NCBI GenBank assembly: GCA_035048495.1
Contig: CM068545.1
Location: 45,998,450 to 46,062,449 of the forward strand
Length of the DNA stretch: 64,000 nt
DNA from: Euptelea pleiosperma
Lineage: Eukaryota > Streptophyta > Magnoliopsida > Ranunculales > Eupteleaceae
Direction: 5' to 3'
Numbering within the stretch: position 1 is the first letter of the stretch; each line of letters opens with the position of its first letter. Of the stretch, positions 37,272-51,900 are shown piece by piece. Position numbers and translations under genes: made by a program. The notes beneath the pieces were generated by a model. The model saw only the letters and a program-made list of their open reading frames with translations, was not told where the DNA came from and ran no database searches.

Positions 37272-39684
37272 TTGAGTCAAATTACGGGGTCCGGTTGCGA
37301 AAAAGTCACTAGTTATAGGCTTCGGAATTGAACAAACAAACTGAGTCCAATTAGAGACATTGACGCACGGATGGAGCAAACTTGTTTCGACTGTCCCGAA
37401 TCTTGTTCCAAGACTTTAAATGTGTTGAAACAATTGCAATGGAACAGATTGAGTCAAATTACGAGATCCGGTTGCGAAAAAGTCACTTGTTATAAGCTTA
37501 GGAGTGTAACGCACAAACTGAGTCCAATTATAGTCATTGACGCACGAACGGAGCAAACTTGTTCCGACTGTCCCGAATCTTGTTCCAAGTCTTCAAATGT
37601 GTTAAAACAATTGTAATAGAAGATATTGAGTCAAATTACGAGGTCCGGTTGTGAAAAAGTCACTAGTTATAAGCTAAGGAATGTAACGCACAAACTGAGT
37701 CCAATTAGAGTCATTGACGCACGAATGGGGCAAACTTGTTCCGACAGTCCCGAATCTTGTTCAACACTTCAAATGTGTTAAAACAATTATAATACAAGAT
37801 ATTGAGCCAAAATACGAAGTCCGGATACGAAAAAGTCAGTAATTATAGGCTTAGGAATGTAACACCCAAACTGAGTCCAATTAGAGACATTGACGAACGA
37901 ATGGAGCAAACTTGTTCCGACTGTCCCGAATCTTTTTTCAACAGTTCAAATGTGTTAAAACAATTGTAATGGAAGATATTGAGTCAAATTACGAGGTCCG
38001 GTTGTGCAAAATTCACTAGTTATAAGCTTGGGAATGTAACGCACAAACTGAGTCCAATTGGAGTCATTTACGCACGAATGGGGTAAACTTGTTCCGACAG
38101 TCCCGAATCTTGTTCCAACACATCAAATGCGTTAAAACAATTGTAATAGAAGATATTGAGTCAGATTACGGATTCCGATTGCGAAAAAGTAAGTAATTAT
38201 AGGCTTAGGAATGTAACACACAAATTGAGTCCAATTAGAGACATTGACGAACGGATGGAGCAAACTTCTTTCGACTGTCCCAAATCTTGTTCATACACTT
38301 CAAATGTGTTGAACCAATAGTAATGGAAGAGTTTGAGTCAAATTACAGGGTCCGGTTGCGAAAAAGTCACTAGTTATAGGCTTCGGAATGTAACACACAA
38401 ACTGAGTCCAAATAGAGACATTGACGCACGGATTGAGCAAAATTGTTGCGACTGTCCCGAATCTTTTTCAAACACTTCAAATGTGTTGAAACAATAGTAA
38501 TGGAAGAGTTTGAGTCAAATTACGATGTCCGGTTGCACAAAAGTCACTAGTTATAGGCTTCGGAATGTAACAACCAAACTGAGTCCAATTAGAGTCATTG
38601 AAGCACGGATGGAACAAACTTGTTTCAACTATCCCGATTCTTGTTCCAACACTTCAAATGTGTTAAAACAATTATAATAGAAGATATTGAGTCAAATTAC
38701 GAAGTCCGGTTGTGAAAAAGTCAATAACAAACTTGTTCCGATTGTTCCGAATCTTGTTCCAACACTTCAAATGTGTTGAAACAATTACAATGGAAGAGAT
38801 TGAGTCAAATTACGAGGTCCGGTTGTGCAAAACTCACTAATTATAAGCTTTGGAATGTGACGCACAAACTGAGTCCAATTAGCGTCATTGATGCACGAAT
38901 GGGATAAACTTGTTCCTATAGTCCCGAATCTTTTTCTAACACTTCAAATGTGTTAAAACAATTCTAATAGAAGATATTGAGTGAAATTACGAAGTCTGGT
39001 TGCGAAAAAGTCAGTAATTATAGGCTTAGGAATGTAACACCCAATCTGAGTCCAATTAGAGACATTGACGAACGAATGGAGCAAACTTGTTCCGACTGTC
39101 CCGAATCTTTTTTCAACAGTTCAAATGTGTTGAAACAATTGTAATGGAAGATACTAAGTCAAATTACGAGATCCGGTTGTGCAAATGAAACTAGTTATAA
39201 GCTTGGGAATGTAACGCACAAACTGAGTCCAATTAGGGTCATTGACGCACGAATGCGGTAAACCTGTTCCGACAGTCCCGAATCTTGTTCCAACACTTCA
39301 AATGTGTTGAAACAATTGTAATAGAAGATATTGAGTCAAATTACGAAGTCCGATTGCGAAAAAGTAAGTAATTATAGGCTTAGGAATGTAACAAACAAAT
39401 GGAGTCCAATTAAAGACGTTGACGAACGGATGGAGCAAACTTCTTCCGACTGTCCTAAATCTTGTTCCAACACTTCAAATGTGTTGAAATAATAGTAATG
39501 GAAGAGTTTGAGTCAAATTACGGGGTCCGGTTGCGAAAAAGTCACTAGTTATAGGCTTCGGAATTGAACACACAAACTGAGTCCAATTAGCGACATTGAC
39601 GCACGGATGGAGCAAAATTGTTTCGACTGTCCCGAATCTTTTTCAAACGCTACAAATGTGTTGAAACATTAGTAATAGAAGAGT
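37272..39684. repeat. HOR unit, 2,413 bp, hybrid first monomer
   Basis: The first monomer starts like one type (ACGGGGTCCGGTTGCGAAAAAG ... GGAATTGAAC) and continues as the next type (AAACAAACTGAGTCC), so one monomer was lost by exchange near 37330. The rest follows the canonical order with the truncated monomer near 38722. Confidence 0.85.
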
Positions 39685-42600
39685 TTGAGTCAAATTACGA
39701 GGTCCGGTTGCACAAAAGTCACTAGTTATAGGCTTCGGAATGTAACAAACAAACTGAGTCCAATTAGAGACATTGACGCACGGATGGAGCAAACTTGTTT
39801 CGACTGTCCCGAATCTTGTTCCAAGACTTTAAATGTGTTGAAACAATTGCAATGGAACAGATTGAGTCAAATTACTAGATCCGGTTGCGAAAAAGTCACT
39901 TGTTATAAGCTTAGGAGTGTAACGCACAAACTGAGTCCAATTATAGTCATTGACGCACGAACGGAGCAAACTTGTTCCGACTGTCCCGAATCTTGTTCCA
40001 AGTCTTCAAATGTGTTAAAACAATTGTAATAGAAGATATTGAGTCAAATTACGAGGTCCGGTTGTGAAAAAGTCACTAGTTATAAGCTAAGGAATGTAAC
40101 GCACAAACTGAGTCCAATTAGAGTCATTGACGGACGAATGGGGCAAACTTGTTCCGACAGTCCTGAATCTTGTTCAACACTTCAAATGTGTTAAAAAAAT
40201 TGTAATACAAGATATTGATCCAAAATACGAAGTCCGGATACGAGAAAGTCAGTAATTATAGGCTTAGGAATGTAACACCCAAACTGAGTCCAATTAGAGA
40301 CATTGACGAACGAATGGAGCAAACTTGTTCCGACTGTCCCGAATCTTTTTTCAACAGTTCAAATGTGTTAAAACAATTGTAATGGAAGATATTGAGTCAA
40401 ATTACGAGATCCGGTTGTGCAAATGAAACTAGTTATAAGCTTGGGAATGTAACGCACAAACTGAGTCCAATTAGGGTCATTGACGCACGAATGCCGTAAA
40501 CCTGTTCCGACAGTCCCGAATCTTGTTCCAACACTTCAAATGTGTTGAAACAATTGTAATAGAAGATATTGAGTCAAATTACGGATTCCGATTGCGAAAA
40601 AGTAAGTAATTATAGGCTTAGGAATGTAACACACAAATTGAGTCCAATTAGAGACATTGACGAACGGATGGAGCAAACTTCTTTCGACTGTCCCAAATCT
40701 TGTTCATACACTTCAAATGTGTTGAACCAATAGTAATGGAAGAGTTTGAGTCAAATTACAGGGTCCGGTTGCGAAAAAGTCACTAGTTATAGGCTTCGGA
40801 ATGTAACACACAAACTGAGTCCAATTAGAGACATTGACGCACGGATGGAGCAAAATTGTTGCGACTGTCCCGAATCTTTTTCAAACACTTCAAATGTGTT
40901 GAAACAATAGTAATGGAAGAGTTTGAGTCAAATTACGATGTCCGGTTGCACAAAAGTCACTAGTTATAGGCTTCGGAATGTAACAACCAAACTGAGTCCA
41001 ATTAGAGTCATTGAAGCACGGATGGAACAAACTTGTTTCAACTATCCCGATTCTTGTTCCAACACTTCAAATGTGTTAAAACAATTATAATAGAAGATAT
41101 TGAGTCAAATTACGAAGTCCGGTTGTGAAAAAGTCAATAACAAACTTGTTCCGATTGTCCCGAATCTTGTTCCAACACTTCAAATGTGTTGAAACAATTA
41201 CAATGGAAGAGATTGAGTCAAATTACGAGGTCCGGTTGTGCAAAACTCACTAGTTATAAGCTTTGGAATGTGACGCACAAACTGTGTCCAATTAGGGTCA
41301 TTGATGCACGAATGGGACAAACTTGTTCCTACAATCCCGAATCTTTTTCTAACACTTCAAATGTGTTAAAACAATTCTAATAGAAGATATTGGGTGAAAT
41401 TACGAAGTCTGGTTGCAAAAAAGTCAGTAATTATAGGCTTAGGAATGTAACACCCAATCTGAGTCCAATTAGAGACATTGACGAACGAATGGAGCAAACT
41501 TGTTCCGACTGTCCCGAATCTTTTTTCAACAGTTCAAATGTGTTAAAACAATTGTAATGGAAGATATTGAGTCAAATTACGAGATCCGGTTGTGCAAATG
41601 AAACTAGTTATAAGCTTGGGAATGTAACGCACAAACTGAGTCCAATTAGGGTCATTGACGCACGAATGCCGTAAACCTGTTCCGACAGTCCCGAATCTTG
41701 TTCCAACACTTCAAATGTGTTGAAACAATTGTAATAGAAGATATTGAGTCAAATTACGGATTCCGATTGCGAAAAAGTAAGTAATTATAGGCTTAGGAAT
41801 GTAACACACAAATTGAGTCCAATTAGAGACATTGACGAACGGATGGAGCAAACTTCTTTCGACTGTCCCAAATCTTGTTCATACACTTCAAATGTGTTGA
41901 ACCAATAGTAATGGAAGAGTTTGAGTCAAATTACAGGGTCCGGTTGCGAAAAAGTCACTAGTTATAGGCTTCGGAATGTAACACACAAACTGAGTCCAAT
42001 TAGAGACATTGACGCACGGATGGAGCAAAATTGTTGCGACTGTCCCGAATCTTTTTCAAACACTTCAAATGTGTTGAAACAATAGTAATGGAAGAGTTTG
42101 AGTCAAATTACGATGTCCGGTTGCACAAAAGTCACTAGTTATAGGCTTCGGAATGTAACAACCAAACTGAGTCCAATTAGAGTCATTGAAGCACGGATGG
42201 AACAAACTTGTTTCAACTATCCCGATTCTTGTTCCAACACTTCAAATGTGTTAAAACAATTATAATAGAAGATATTGAGTCAAATTACGAAGTCCGGTTG
42301 TGAAAAAGTCAATAACAAACTTGTTCCGATTGTCCCGAATCTTGTTCCAACACTTCAAATGTGTTGAAACAATTACAATGGAAGAGATTGAGTCAAATTA
42401 CGAGGTCCGGTTGTGCAAAACTCACTAGTTATAAGCTTTGGAATGTGACGCACAAACTGTGTCCAATTAGGGTCATTGATGCACGAATGGGACAAACTTG
42501 TTCCTACAATCCCGAATCTTTTTCTAACACTTCAAATGTGTTAAAACAATTCTAATAGAAGATATTGGGTGAAATTACGAAGTCTGGTTGCAAAAAAGTC

Positions 42601-43272
42601 AGTAATTATAGGCTTAGGAATGTAACACCCAATCTGAGTCCAATTAGAGACATTGACGAACGAATGGAGCAAACTTGTTCCGACTGTCCCGAATCTTTTT
42701 TCAACAGTTCAAATGTGTTGAAACAATTGTAATGGAAGATACTAAGTCAAATTACGAGATCCGGTTGTGCAAATGAAACTAGTTATAAGCTTGGGAATGT
42801 AACGCACAAACTGAGTCCAATTAGGGTCATTGACGCACGAATGCGGTAAACCTGTTCCGACAGTCCCGAATCTTGTTCCAACACTTCAAATGTGTTGAAA
42901 CAATTGTAATAGAAGATATTGAGTCAAATTACGAAGTCCGATTGCGAAAAAGTAAGTAATTATAGGCTTAGGAATGTAGCAAACAAATTGAGTCCAATTA
43001 AAGACGTTGACGAACGGATGGAGCAAACTTGTTCCGACTGTCCTAAATCTTGTTCCAACACTTCAAATGTGTTGAAATAATAGTAATGGAAGAGTTTGAG
43101 TCAAATTACGGGGTCCGGTTGCGAAAAAGTCACTAGTTATAGGCTTCGGAATGTAACACACAAACTGAGTCCAATTAGCGACATTGACGCACGGATGGAG
43201 CAAAATTGTTTCGACTGTCCCGAATCTTTCTCAAACACTGCAAATGTGTTGAAACATTAGTAATAGAAGAGT
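39685..43272. repeat. HOR unit with duplicated half, 3,588 bp
   Basis: 2,413 plus 1,175 bp. A segment of seven monomers, including the truncated monomer, occurs twice (about 40400-41575 and 41576-42750). Both copies carry the private variants CGAATGCCGTAAACC (near 40491 and 41666), AAACTGTGTCCAATTAGGGTC, CCTACAATCCC and ATATTGGGTGAAATT. Confidence 0.92.
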
Positions 43273-46200
43273 TTGAGTCAAATTACGAGGTCCGGTTGCA
43301 CAAAAGTCACTAGTTATAGGCTTCGGAATGTAACAAACAAACTGAGTCCAATTAGAGACATTGACGCACGGATGGAGCAAACTTGTTTCGACTGTCCCGA
43401 ATCTTGTTCCGAGACTTTAAATGTGTTGAAACAATTGCAATGGAACAGATTGAGTCAAATTACGAGATCCGGTTGCGAAAAAGTCACTTGTTATAAGCTT
43501 AGGAGTGTAACGCACAAACTGAGTCCAATTATAGTCATTGACGCACGAACGGAGCAAACTTGTTCCGACTGTCCCGAATCTTGTTCCAAGTCTTCAAATG
43601 TGTTAAAACAATTGTAATAGAAGATATTGAGTCAAATTACGAGGTCCGGTTGTGAAAAAGTCACTAGTTATAAGCTAAGGAATGTAACGCACAAACTGAG
43701 TCCAATTAGAGTCATTGACGCACGAATGGGGCAAACTTGTTCCGACAGTCCCGAATCTTGTTCAACACTTCAAATGTGTTAAAAAAATTGTAATACAAGA
43801 TATTGAGCCAAAATACGAAGTCCGGATACGAAAAAGTCAGTAATTATAGGCTTAGGAATGTAACACCCAAACTGAGTCCAATTAGAGACATTGACGAACG
43901 AATGGAGCAAACTTGTTCCGACTGTCCCGAATCTTTTTTCAACAGTTCAAATGTGTTAAAACAATTGTAATGGAAGATATTGAGTCAAATTACGAGATCC
44001 GATTTTGCAAATGAAACTAGTTATAAGCTTGGGAATGTAACGCACAAACTGAGTCCAATTAGGGTCATTGACGCACGAATGCGGTAAACCTGTTCCGACA
44101 GTCCCGAATCTTGTTCCAACACTTCAAATGTGTTGAAACAATTGTAATACAAGATATTGAGTCAAATTACGAAGTCCGATTGCGAAAAAGTAAGTAATTA
44201 TAGGCTTAGGAATGTAACAAACAAATTGAGTCCAATTAAAGACGTTGACGAACGGATGGAGCAAACTTCTTCCGACTGTCCTAAATCTTGTTCCAACACT
44301 TCAAATGTGTTGAAATAATAGTAATGGAAGAGTTTGAGTCAAATTACGGGGTCCGGTTGCGAAAAAGTCACTAGTTATAGGCTTCGGAATGTAACACACA
44401 AACTGAGTCCAATTAGCGACATTGACGCACGGATGGAGCAAAATTGTTTCGACTGTCCCGAATCTTTCTCAAACACTGCAAATGTGTTGAAACATTAGTA
44501 ATAGAAGAGTTTGAGTCAAATTACGAGGTCCGGTTGCACAAAAGTCACTAGTTATAGGCTTCGGAATGTAACAAACAAACTGAGTCCAATTAGAGACATT
44601 GACGCACGGATGGAGCAAACTTGTTTCGATTGTCCCGAATCTTGTTCCAAGACTTTAAATGTGTTGAAACAATTGCAATGGAACAGATTGAGTCAAATTA
44701 CGAGATCCGGTTGCGAAAAAGTCACTTGTTATAAGCTTAGGAGTGTAACGCACAAACTGAGTCCAATTATAGCCATTGACGCACGAACGGAGCAAACTTG
44801 TTCCGACTGTCCCGAATCTTGTTCCAAGTGTTCAAATGTGTTAAAACAATTGTAATAGAAGATATTGAGTCAAATTACGAGGTCCGGTTGTGAAAAAGTC
44901 ACTAGTTATAAGCTTGGGAATGAAACGCACAAACTGAGTCCAATTGGAGTCATTTACGCACGAATGGGGTAAACTTGTTCCGACAGTCCCGAATCTTGTT
45001 CCAACACATCAAATGCGTTAAAACAATTGTAATAGAAGATATTGAGTCAAATTACGGATTCCGATTGCGAAAAAGTAAGTAATTATAGGCTTAGGAATGT
45101 AACACACAAATTGAGTCCAATTAGAGACATTGACGAACGGATGGAGCAAACTTCTTTCGACTGTCCCAAATCTTGTTCATACACTTCAAATGTGTTGAAC
45201 CAATAGTAATTGAAGAGTTTGAGTCAAATTACAGGGTCCGGTTGCGAAAAAGTCACTAGTTATAGGCTTCGGAATGTAACACACAAACTGAGTCCAAATA
45301 GAGACATTGACGCACGGATGGAGCAAAATTGTTGCGACTGTCCCGAATCTTTTTCAAACACTTCAAATGTGTTGAAACAATAGTAATGGAAGAGTTTGAG
45401 TCAAATTACGATGTCCGGTTGCACAAAAGTCACTAGTTATAGGCTTCGGAATGTAACAACCAAACTGAGTCCAATTAGAGTCATTGAAGCACGGATGGAA
45501 CAAACTTGTTTCAACTATCCCGATTCTTGTTCCAACACTTCAAATGTGTTAAAACAATTATAATAGAAGATATTGAGTCAAATTACGAAGTCCGGTTGTG
45601 AAAAAGTCAATAACAAACTTGTTCCGATTGTCCCGAATCTTGTTCCAACACTTCAAATGTGTTGAAACAATTACAATGGAAGAGATTGAGTCAAATTACG
45701 AGGTCCGGTTGTGCAAAACTCACTAGTTATAAGCTTTGGAATGTGACGCACAAACTGAGTCCAATTAGAGTCATTGATGCACGAATGGGACAAACTTGTT
45801 CCTATAGTCCCGAATCTTTTTCTAACACTTCAAATGTGTTAAAACAATTCTAATAGAAGATATTGAGTGAAATTACGAAGTCTGGTTGCGAAAAAGTCAG
45901 TAATTATAGGCTTAGGAATGTAACACCCAATCTGAGTCCAATTAGAGACATTGACGAACGAATGGAGCAAACTTGTTCCGACTGTCCCGAATCTTTTTTC
46001 AACAGTTCAAATGTGTTGAAACAATTGTAATGGAAGATACTAAGTCAAATTACGAGATCCGGTTGTGCAAATGAAACTAGTTATAAGCTTGGGAATGTAA
46101 CGCACAAACTGAGTCCAATTAGGGTCATTGACGCACGAATGCGGTAAACCTGTTCCGACAGTCCCGAATCTTGTTCCAACACTTCAAATGTGTTGAAACA

Positions 46201-46570
46201 ATTGTAATAGAAGATATTGAGTCAAATTACGAAGTCCGATTGCGAAAAAGTAAGTAATTATAGGCTTAGGAATGTAACAAACAAATTGAGTCCAATTAAA
46301 GACGTTGACGAACGGATGGAGCAAACTTCTTCCGACTGTCCTAAATCTTGTTCCAACACTTCAAATGTGTTGAAATAATAGTAATGGAAGAGTTTGAGTC
46401 AAATTACGGGGTCCGGTTGCGAAAAAGTCACTAGTTATAGGCTTCGGAATGTAACACACAAACTCAGTCCAATTAGCGACATTGACGCACGGATGGAGCA
46501 AAATTGTTTCGACTGTCCCGAATCTTTTTCAAACACTGCAAATGTGTTGAAACATTAGTAATAGAAGAGT
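43273..46570. repeat. Two short HOR units, 1,238 and 2,060 bp
   Basis: 43273-44510 is a 7-monomer half unit (1,238 bp) lacking the truncated monomer. 44511-46570 is a unit short by two monomers (2,060 bp), with a join in the monomer GGTTGTGAAAAAG...AAGCTTGGGAATGAAACG near 44890-44930. The GGAATGAAACG variant then spreads through later units to 55.9 kb. Confidence 0.88.
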
Positions 46571-49500
46571 TTGAGTCAAATTACGAGGTCCGGTTGCACA
46601 AAAGTCACTAGTTATAGGCTTCGGAATGTAACAAACAAACTGAGTCCAATTAGAGACATTGACGCACGGATGGAGCAAACTTGTTTCGATTGTCCCGAAT
46701 CTTGTTCCAAGACTTTAAATGTGTTGAAACAATTGCAATGGAACAGATTGAGTCAAATTACGAGATCCGGTTGCGAAAAAGTCACTTGTTATAAGCTTAG
46801 GAGTGTAACGCACAAACTGAGTCCAATTATAGTCATTGACGCACGAACGGAGCAAACTTGTTCCAACTGTCAATTACTGTCAGTTTGCGAAAAAGTAAGT
46901 AATTATAGGCTTAGGAATGTAACAAACAAATTGAGTCCAATTAAAGACGTTGACGAACGGATGGAGCAAACTTCTTCCGACTGTCTTAAGTCTTGTTCCA
47001 ACACTTCAAATGTGTTGAAATAATAGTAATGGAAGAGTTTGAGTCAAATTACGGGGTCCAGTTGCGAAAAAGTCACTAGTTATAGGCTTCGGAATTGAAC
47101 ACACAAACTGAGTCCAATTAGCGACATTGACGCACGGATGGAGAAAAATTGTTTCGACTGTCCCGAATCTTTTTCAAACACTGCAAATGTGTTGAAACAT
47201 TAGTAATAGAAGAGTTTGAGTTAAATTACGAGGTCCGGTTGCACAAAAGTCACTAGTTATAGGCTTCGGAATGTAACAAACAAACTCAGTCCAATTAGAG
47301 ACATTGACGCACGGATGGAGCAAACTTATTTCGACTGTCCCGAATCTTGTTCCGAGACTTTAAATGTGTTGAAACAATTGCAATGGAACAGATTGAGTCA
47401 AATTACGAGATCCGATTGCGAAAAAGTCATTGTTATAAGCTTAGGAGTGTAACGCACAAACTGAGTCCAATTATAGTCATTGACGCACGAACGGAGCAAA
47501 CTTGTTCCGACTGTCCCGAATCTTGTTCCAAGTCTTCAAATGTGTTAAAACAATTGTAATAGAAGATATTGAGTCAAATTACGAGGTCCGGTTGTGAAAA
47601 AGTCACTAGTTATAAGCTAAGGAATGTAACGCACAAACTGAGTCCAATTAGAGTCATTGACGCACGAATGGGGCAAACTTGTTCCGACAGTCCCGAATCT
47701 TGTTCAACACTTCAAATGTGTTAAAACAATTGTAATACAAGATATTGAGCCAAAATACGAAGTCCGGATACGAAAAAGTCAGTAATTATAGGCTTAGGAA
47801 TGTAACACCCAAACTCAGTCCAATTAGAGACATTGACGAACGAATGGAGCAAACTTGTTCCGACTGTCCCGAATCTTTTTTCAACAGTTCAAATGTGTTA
47901 AAACAATTGTAATGGAAGATATTGAGTCAAATTACGAGGTCCGGTTGTGCAAAAGTCACTAGTTATAAGCTTGGGAATGAAACGCACAAACTGAGTCCAA
48001 TTGGAGTCATTTACGCACGAATGGGGTAAACTTGTTCCGACAGTCCCGAATCTTGTTCCAACACATCAAATGCGTTAAAACAATTGTAATAGAAGATATT
48101 GAGTCAAATTACGGATTCCGATTGCGAAAAAGTAAGTAATTATAGGCTTAGGAATGTAACACACAAATTGAGTCCAATTAGAGACATTGACGAACGGATG
48201 GAGCAAACTTCTTTCGACTGTCCCAAATCTTGTTCATACACTTCAAATGTGTTGAACCAATAGTAATTGAAGAGTTTGAGTCAAATTACAGGGTCCGGTT
48301 GCGAAAAAGTCACTAGTTATAGGCTTCGGAATATAACACACAAACTGAGTCCAAATAGAGACATTGACGCACGGATGGAGCAAAATTGTTGCGACTGTCC
48401 CGAATCTTTTTCAAACACTTCAAATGTGTTGAAACAATAGTAATGGAAGAGTTTGAGTCAAATTACGAGGTCCGGTTGCACAAAAGTCACTAGTTATAGG
48501 CTTCGGAATGTAACAACCAAACTGAGTCCAATTAGAGTCATTGAAGCACGGATGGAACAAACTTGTTTCAACTATCCCGATTCTTGTTCCAACACTTCAA
48601 ATGTGTTAAAACAATTATAATAGAAGATATTGAGTCAAATTACGAAGTCCGGTTGTGAAAAAGTCAATAACAAACTTGTTCCGATTGTCCCGAATCTTGT
48701 TCCAACACTTCAAATGTGTTGAAACAATTACAATGGAAGGGATTGAGTCAAATTACGAGGTCCGGTTGTGCAAAACTCACTAGTTATAAGCTTTGGAATG
48801 TGACGCACAAACTGTGTCCAATTAGAGTCATTGATGCACGAATGGGACAAACTTGTTCCTATAGTCCCGAATCTTTTTCTAACACTTCAAATGTGTTAAA
48901 ACAATTCTAATAGAAGGTATTGAGTGAAATTACGAAGTCTGGTTGCGAAAAAGTCAGTAATTATAGGCTTAGGAATGTAACACCCAATCTGAGTCCAATT
49001 AGAGACATTGACGAACGAATGGAGCAAACTTGTTCCGACTGTCCCGAATCTTTTTTCAACAGTTCAAATGTGTTGAAACAATTGTAATGGAAGATACTAA
49101 GTCAAATTACGAGATCCGGTTGTGCAAATGAAACTAGTTATAAGCTTGGGAATGTAACGCACAAACTGAGTCCAATTAGGGTCATTGACGCACGAATGCG
49201 GTAAACCTGTTCCGACAGTCCCGAATCTTGTTCCAACACTTCAAATGTGTTGAAACAATTGTAATAGAAGATATTGAGTCAAATTACGAAGTCCGATTGC
49301 AAAAAAGTAAGTAATTATAGGCTTAGGAATGTAACAAACAAATTGAGTCCAAATAAAGACGTTGACAAACGGATGGAGCAAACTTCTTCCGACTGTCCTA
49401 AATCTTGTTCCAACACTTCAAATGTGTTGAAATAATAGTAATGGAAGAGTTTGAGTCAAATTACGGGGTCCGGTTGCGAAAAAGTCACTAGTTATAGGCT

Positions 49501-51900
49501 TCGGAATTGAACACACAAACTGAGTCCAATTAGCGACATTGACGCACGGATGGAGCAAAATTGTTTCGACTGTCCCGAATCTTTTTCAAACACTGCAAAT
49601 GTGTTGAAACATTAGTAATAGAAGAGTTTGAGTCAAATTACGAGGTCCGGTTGCACAAAAGTCACTAGTTATAGGCTTCGGAATGTAACAAACAAACTGA
49701 GTCCAATTAGAGACATTGACGCACGGATGGAGCAAACTTGTTTCGACTGTCCCGAATCTTGTTCCGAGACTTTAAATGTGTTGAAACAATTGCAATGGAA
49801 CAGATTGAGTCAAATTACGAGATCCGGTTGCGAAAAAGTCACTTGTTATAAGCTTAGGAGTGTAACGCACAAACTGAGTCCAATTATAGTCATTGACGCA
49901 CGAACGGAGCAAACTTGTTCCGACTGTCCCGAATCTTGTTCCAAGTCTTCAAATGTGTTAAAACAATTGTAATAGAAGATATTGAGTCAAATTACGAGGT
50001 CCGGTTGTGAAAAAGTCACTAGTTATAAGCTAAGGAATGTAACGCACAAACTGAGTCCAATTAGAGTCATTGACGCACGAATGGGGCAAACTTGTTCCGA
50101 CAGTCCCGAATCTTGTTCAACACTTCAAATGTGTTAAAACAATTGTAATACAAGATATTGAGCCAAAATACGAAGTCCGGATACGAAAAAGTCAGTAATT
50201 ATAGGCTTAGGAATGTAACACCCAAACTCAGTCCAATTAGAGACATTGACGAACGAATGGAGCAAACTTGTTCCGACTGTCCCGAATCTTTTTTCAACAG
50301 TTCAAATGTGTTAAAACAATTGTAATGGAAGATATTGAGTCAAATTACGAGGTCCGGTTGTGCAAAAGTCACTAGTTATAAGCTTGGGAATGAAACGCAC
50401 AAACTGAGTCCAATTGGAGTCATTTACGCACGAATGGGGTAAACTTGTTCCGACAGTCCCGAATCTTGTTCCAACACATCAAATGCGTTAAAACAATTGT
50501 AATAGAAGATATTGAGTCAAATTACGGATTCCGATTGCGAAAAAGTAAGTAATTATAGGCTTAGGAATGTAACACACAAATTGAGTCCAATTAGAGACAT
50601 TGACGAACGGATGGAGCAAACTTCTTTCGACTGTCCCAAATCTTGTTCATACACTTCAAATGTGTTGAACCAATAGTAATTGAAGAGTTTGAGTCAAATT
50701 ACAGGGTCCGGTTGCGAAAAAGTCACTAGTTATAGGCCTCGGAATGTAACACACAAACTGAGTCCAAATAGAGACATTGACGCACGGATGGAGCAAAATT
50801 GTTGCGACTGTCCCGAATCTTTTTCAAACACTTCAAATGTGTTGAAACAATAGTAATGGAAGAGTTTGAGTCAAATTACGATGTCCGGTTGCACAAAAGT
50901 CACTAGTTATAGGCTTCGGAATGTAACAACCAAACTGAGTCCAATTAGAGTCATTGAAGCACGGATGGAACAAACTTGTTTCAACTATCCCGATTCTTGT
51001 TCCAACACTTCAAATGTGTTAAAACAATTATAATAGAAGATATTGAGTCAAATTACGAAGTCCGGTTGTGAAAAAGTCAATAACAAACTTGTTCCGATTG
51101 TCCCGAATCTTGTTCCAACACTTCAAATGTGTTGAAACAATTACAATGGAAGGGATTGAGTCAAATTACGAGGTCCGGTTGTGCAAAACTCACTAGTTAT
51201 AAGCTTTGGAATGTGACGCACAAACTGAGTCCAATTAGAGTCATTGATGCACGAATGGGACAAACTTGTTCCTATAGTCCCGAATCTTTTTCTAACACTT
51301 CAAATGTGTTAAAACAATTCTAATAGAAGATATTGAGTGAAATTACGAAGTCTGGTTGCGAAAAAGTCAGTAATTATAGGCTTAGGAATGTAACACCCAA
51401 TCTGAGTCCAATTAGAGACATTGACGAACGAATGGAGCAAACTTGTTCCGACTGTCCCGAATCTTTTTTCAACAGTTCTAATGTGTTGAAACAATTGTAA
51501 TGGAAGATACTAAGTCAAATTACGAGATCCGGTTGTGCAAATGAAACTAGTTATAAGCTTGGGAATGTAACGCACAAACTGAGTCCAATTAGGGTCATTG
51601 ACGCACGAATGCGGTAAACCTGTTCCGACAGTCCCGAATCTTGTTCCAACACTTCAAATGTGTTGAAACAATTGTAATACAAGATATTGAGTCAAATTAC
51701 GAAGTCCGATTGCGAAAAAGTAAGTAATTATAGGCTTAGGAATGTAACAAACAAATTGAGTCCAATTAAAGACGTTGACGAACGGATGGAGCAAACTTCT
51801 TCCGACTGTCCTAAATCTTGTTCCAACACTTCAAATGTGTTGAAATAATAGTAATGGAAGAGTTTGAGTCAAATTACGGGGTCCGGTTGCGAAAAAGTCA
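46430..51900. repeat. 5,470-bp super-HOR, copy 1
   Basis: A 3,057-bp unit (46571-49627) followed by a 2,413-bp unit (49628-52040), repeated as a pair directly downstream. Shared private marks include the rearranged monomer at 46864-46895, GGAGAAAAATTG, GGAATATAACAC (48330) and ATAGGCCTCGG (50731). The exact boundary cannot be placed better than a few hundred bases. Confidence 0.87.
46855..46900. repeat. Second rearranged monomer junction
   Basis: TTCCAACTGTCAATTACTGT, followed by CAGTTTGCGAAAAAG, replaces the usual order. About 63 bp between the GTC of ACTGTCCCG and the GTC of GAGTCAAATTAC are missing. The bases just after the join (TACTGTCAGTTTGCG) differ at several positions from the normal TACGAAGTCCGATTGCG. 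An identical copy is at 52325-52370. Confidence 0.85.
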
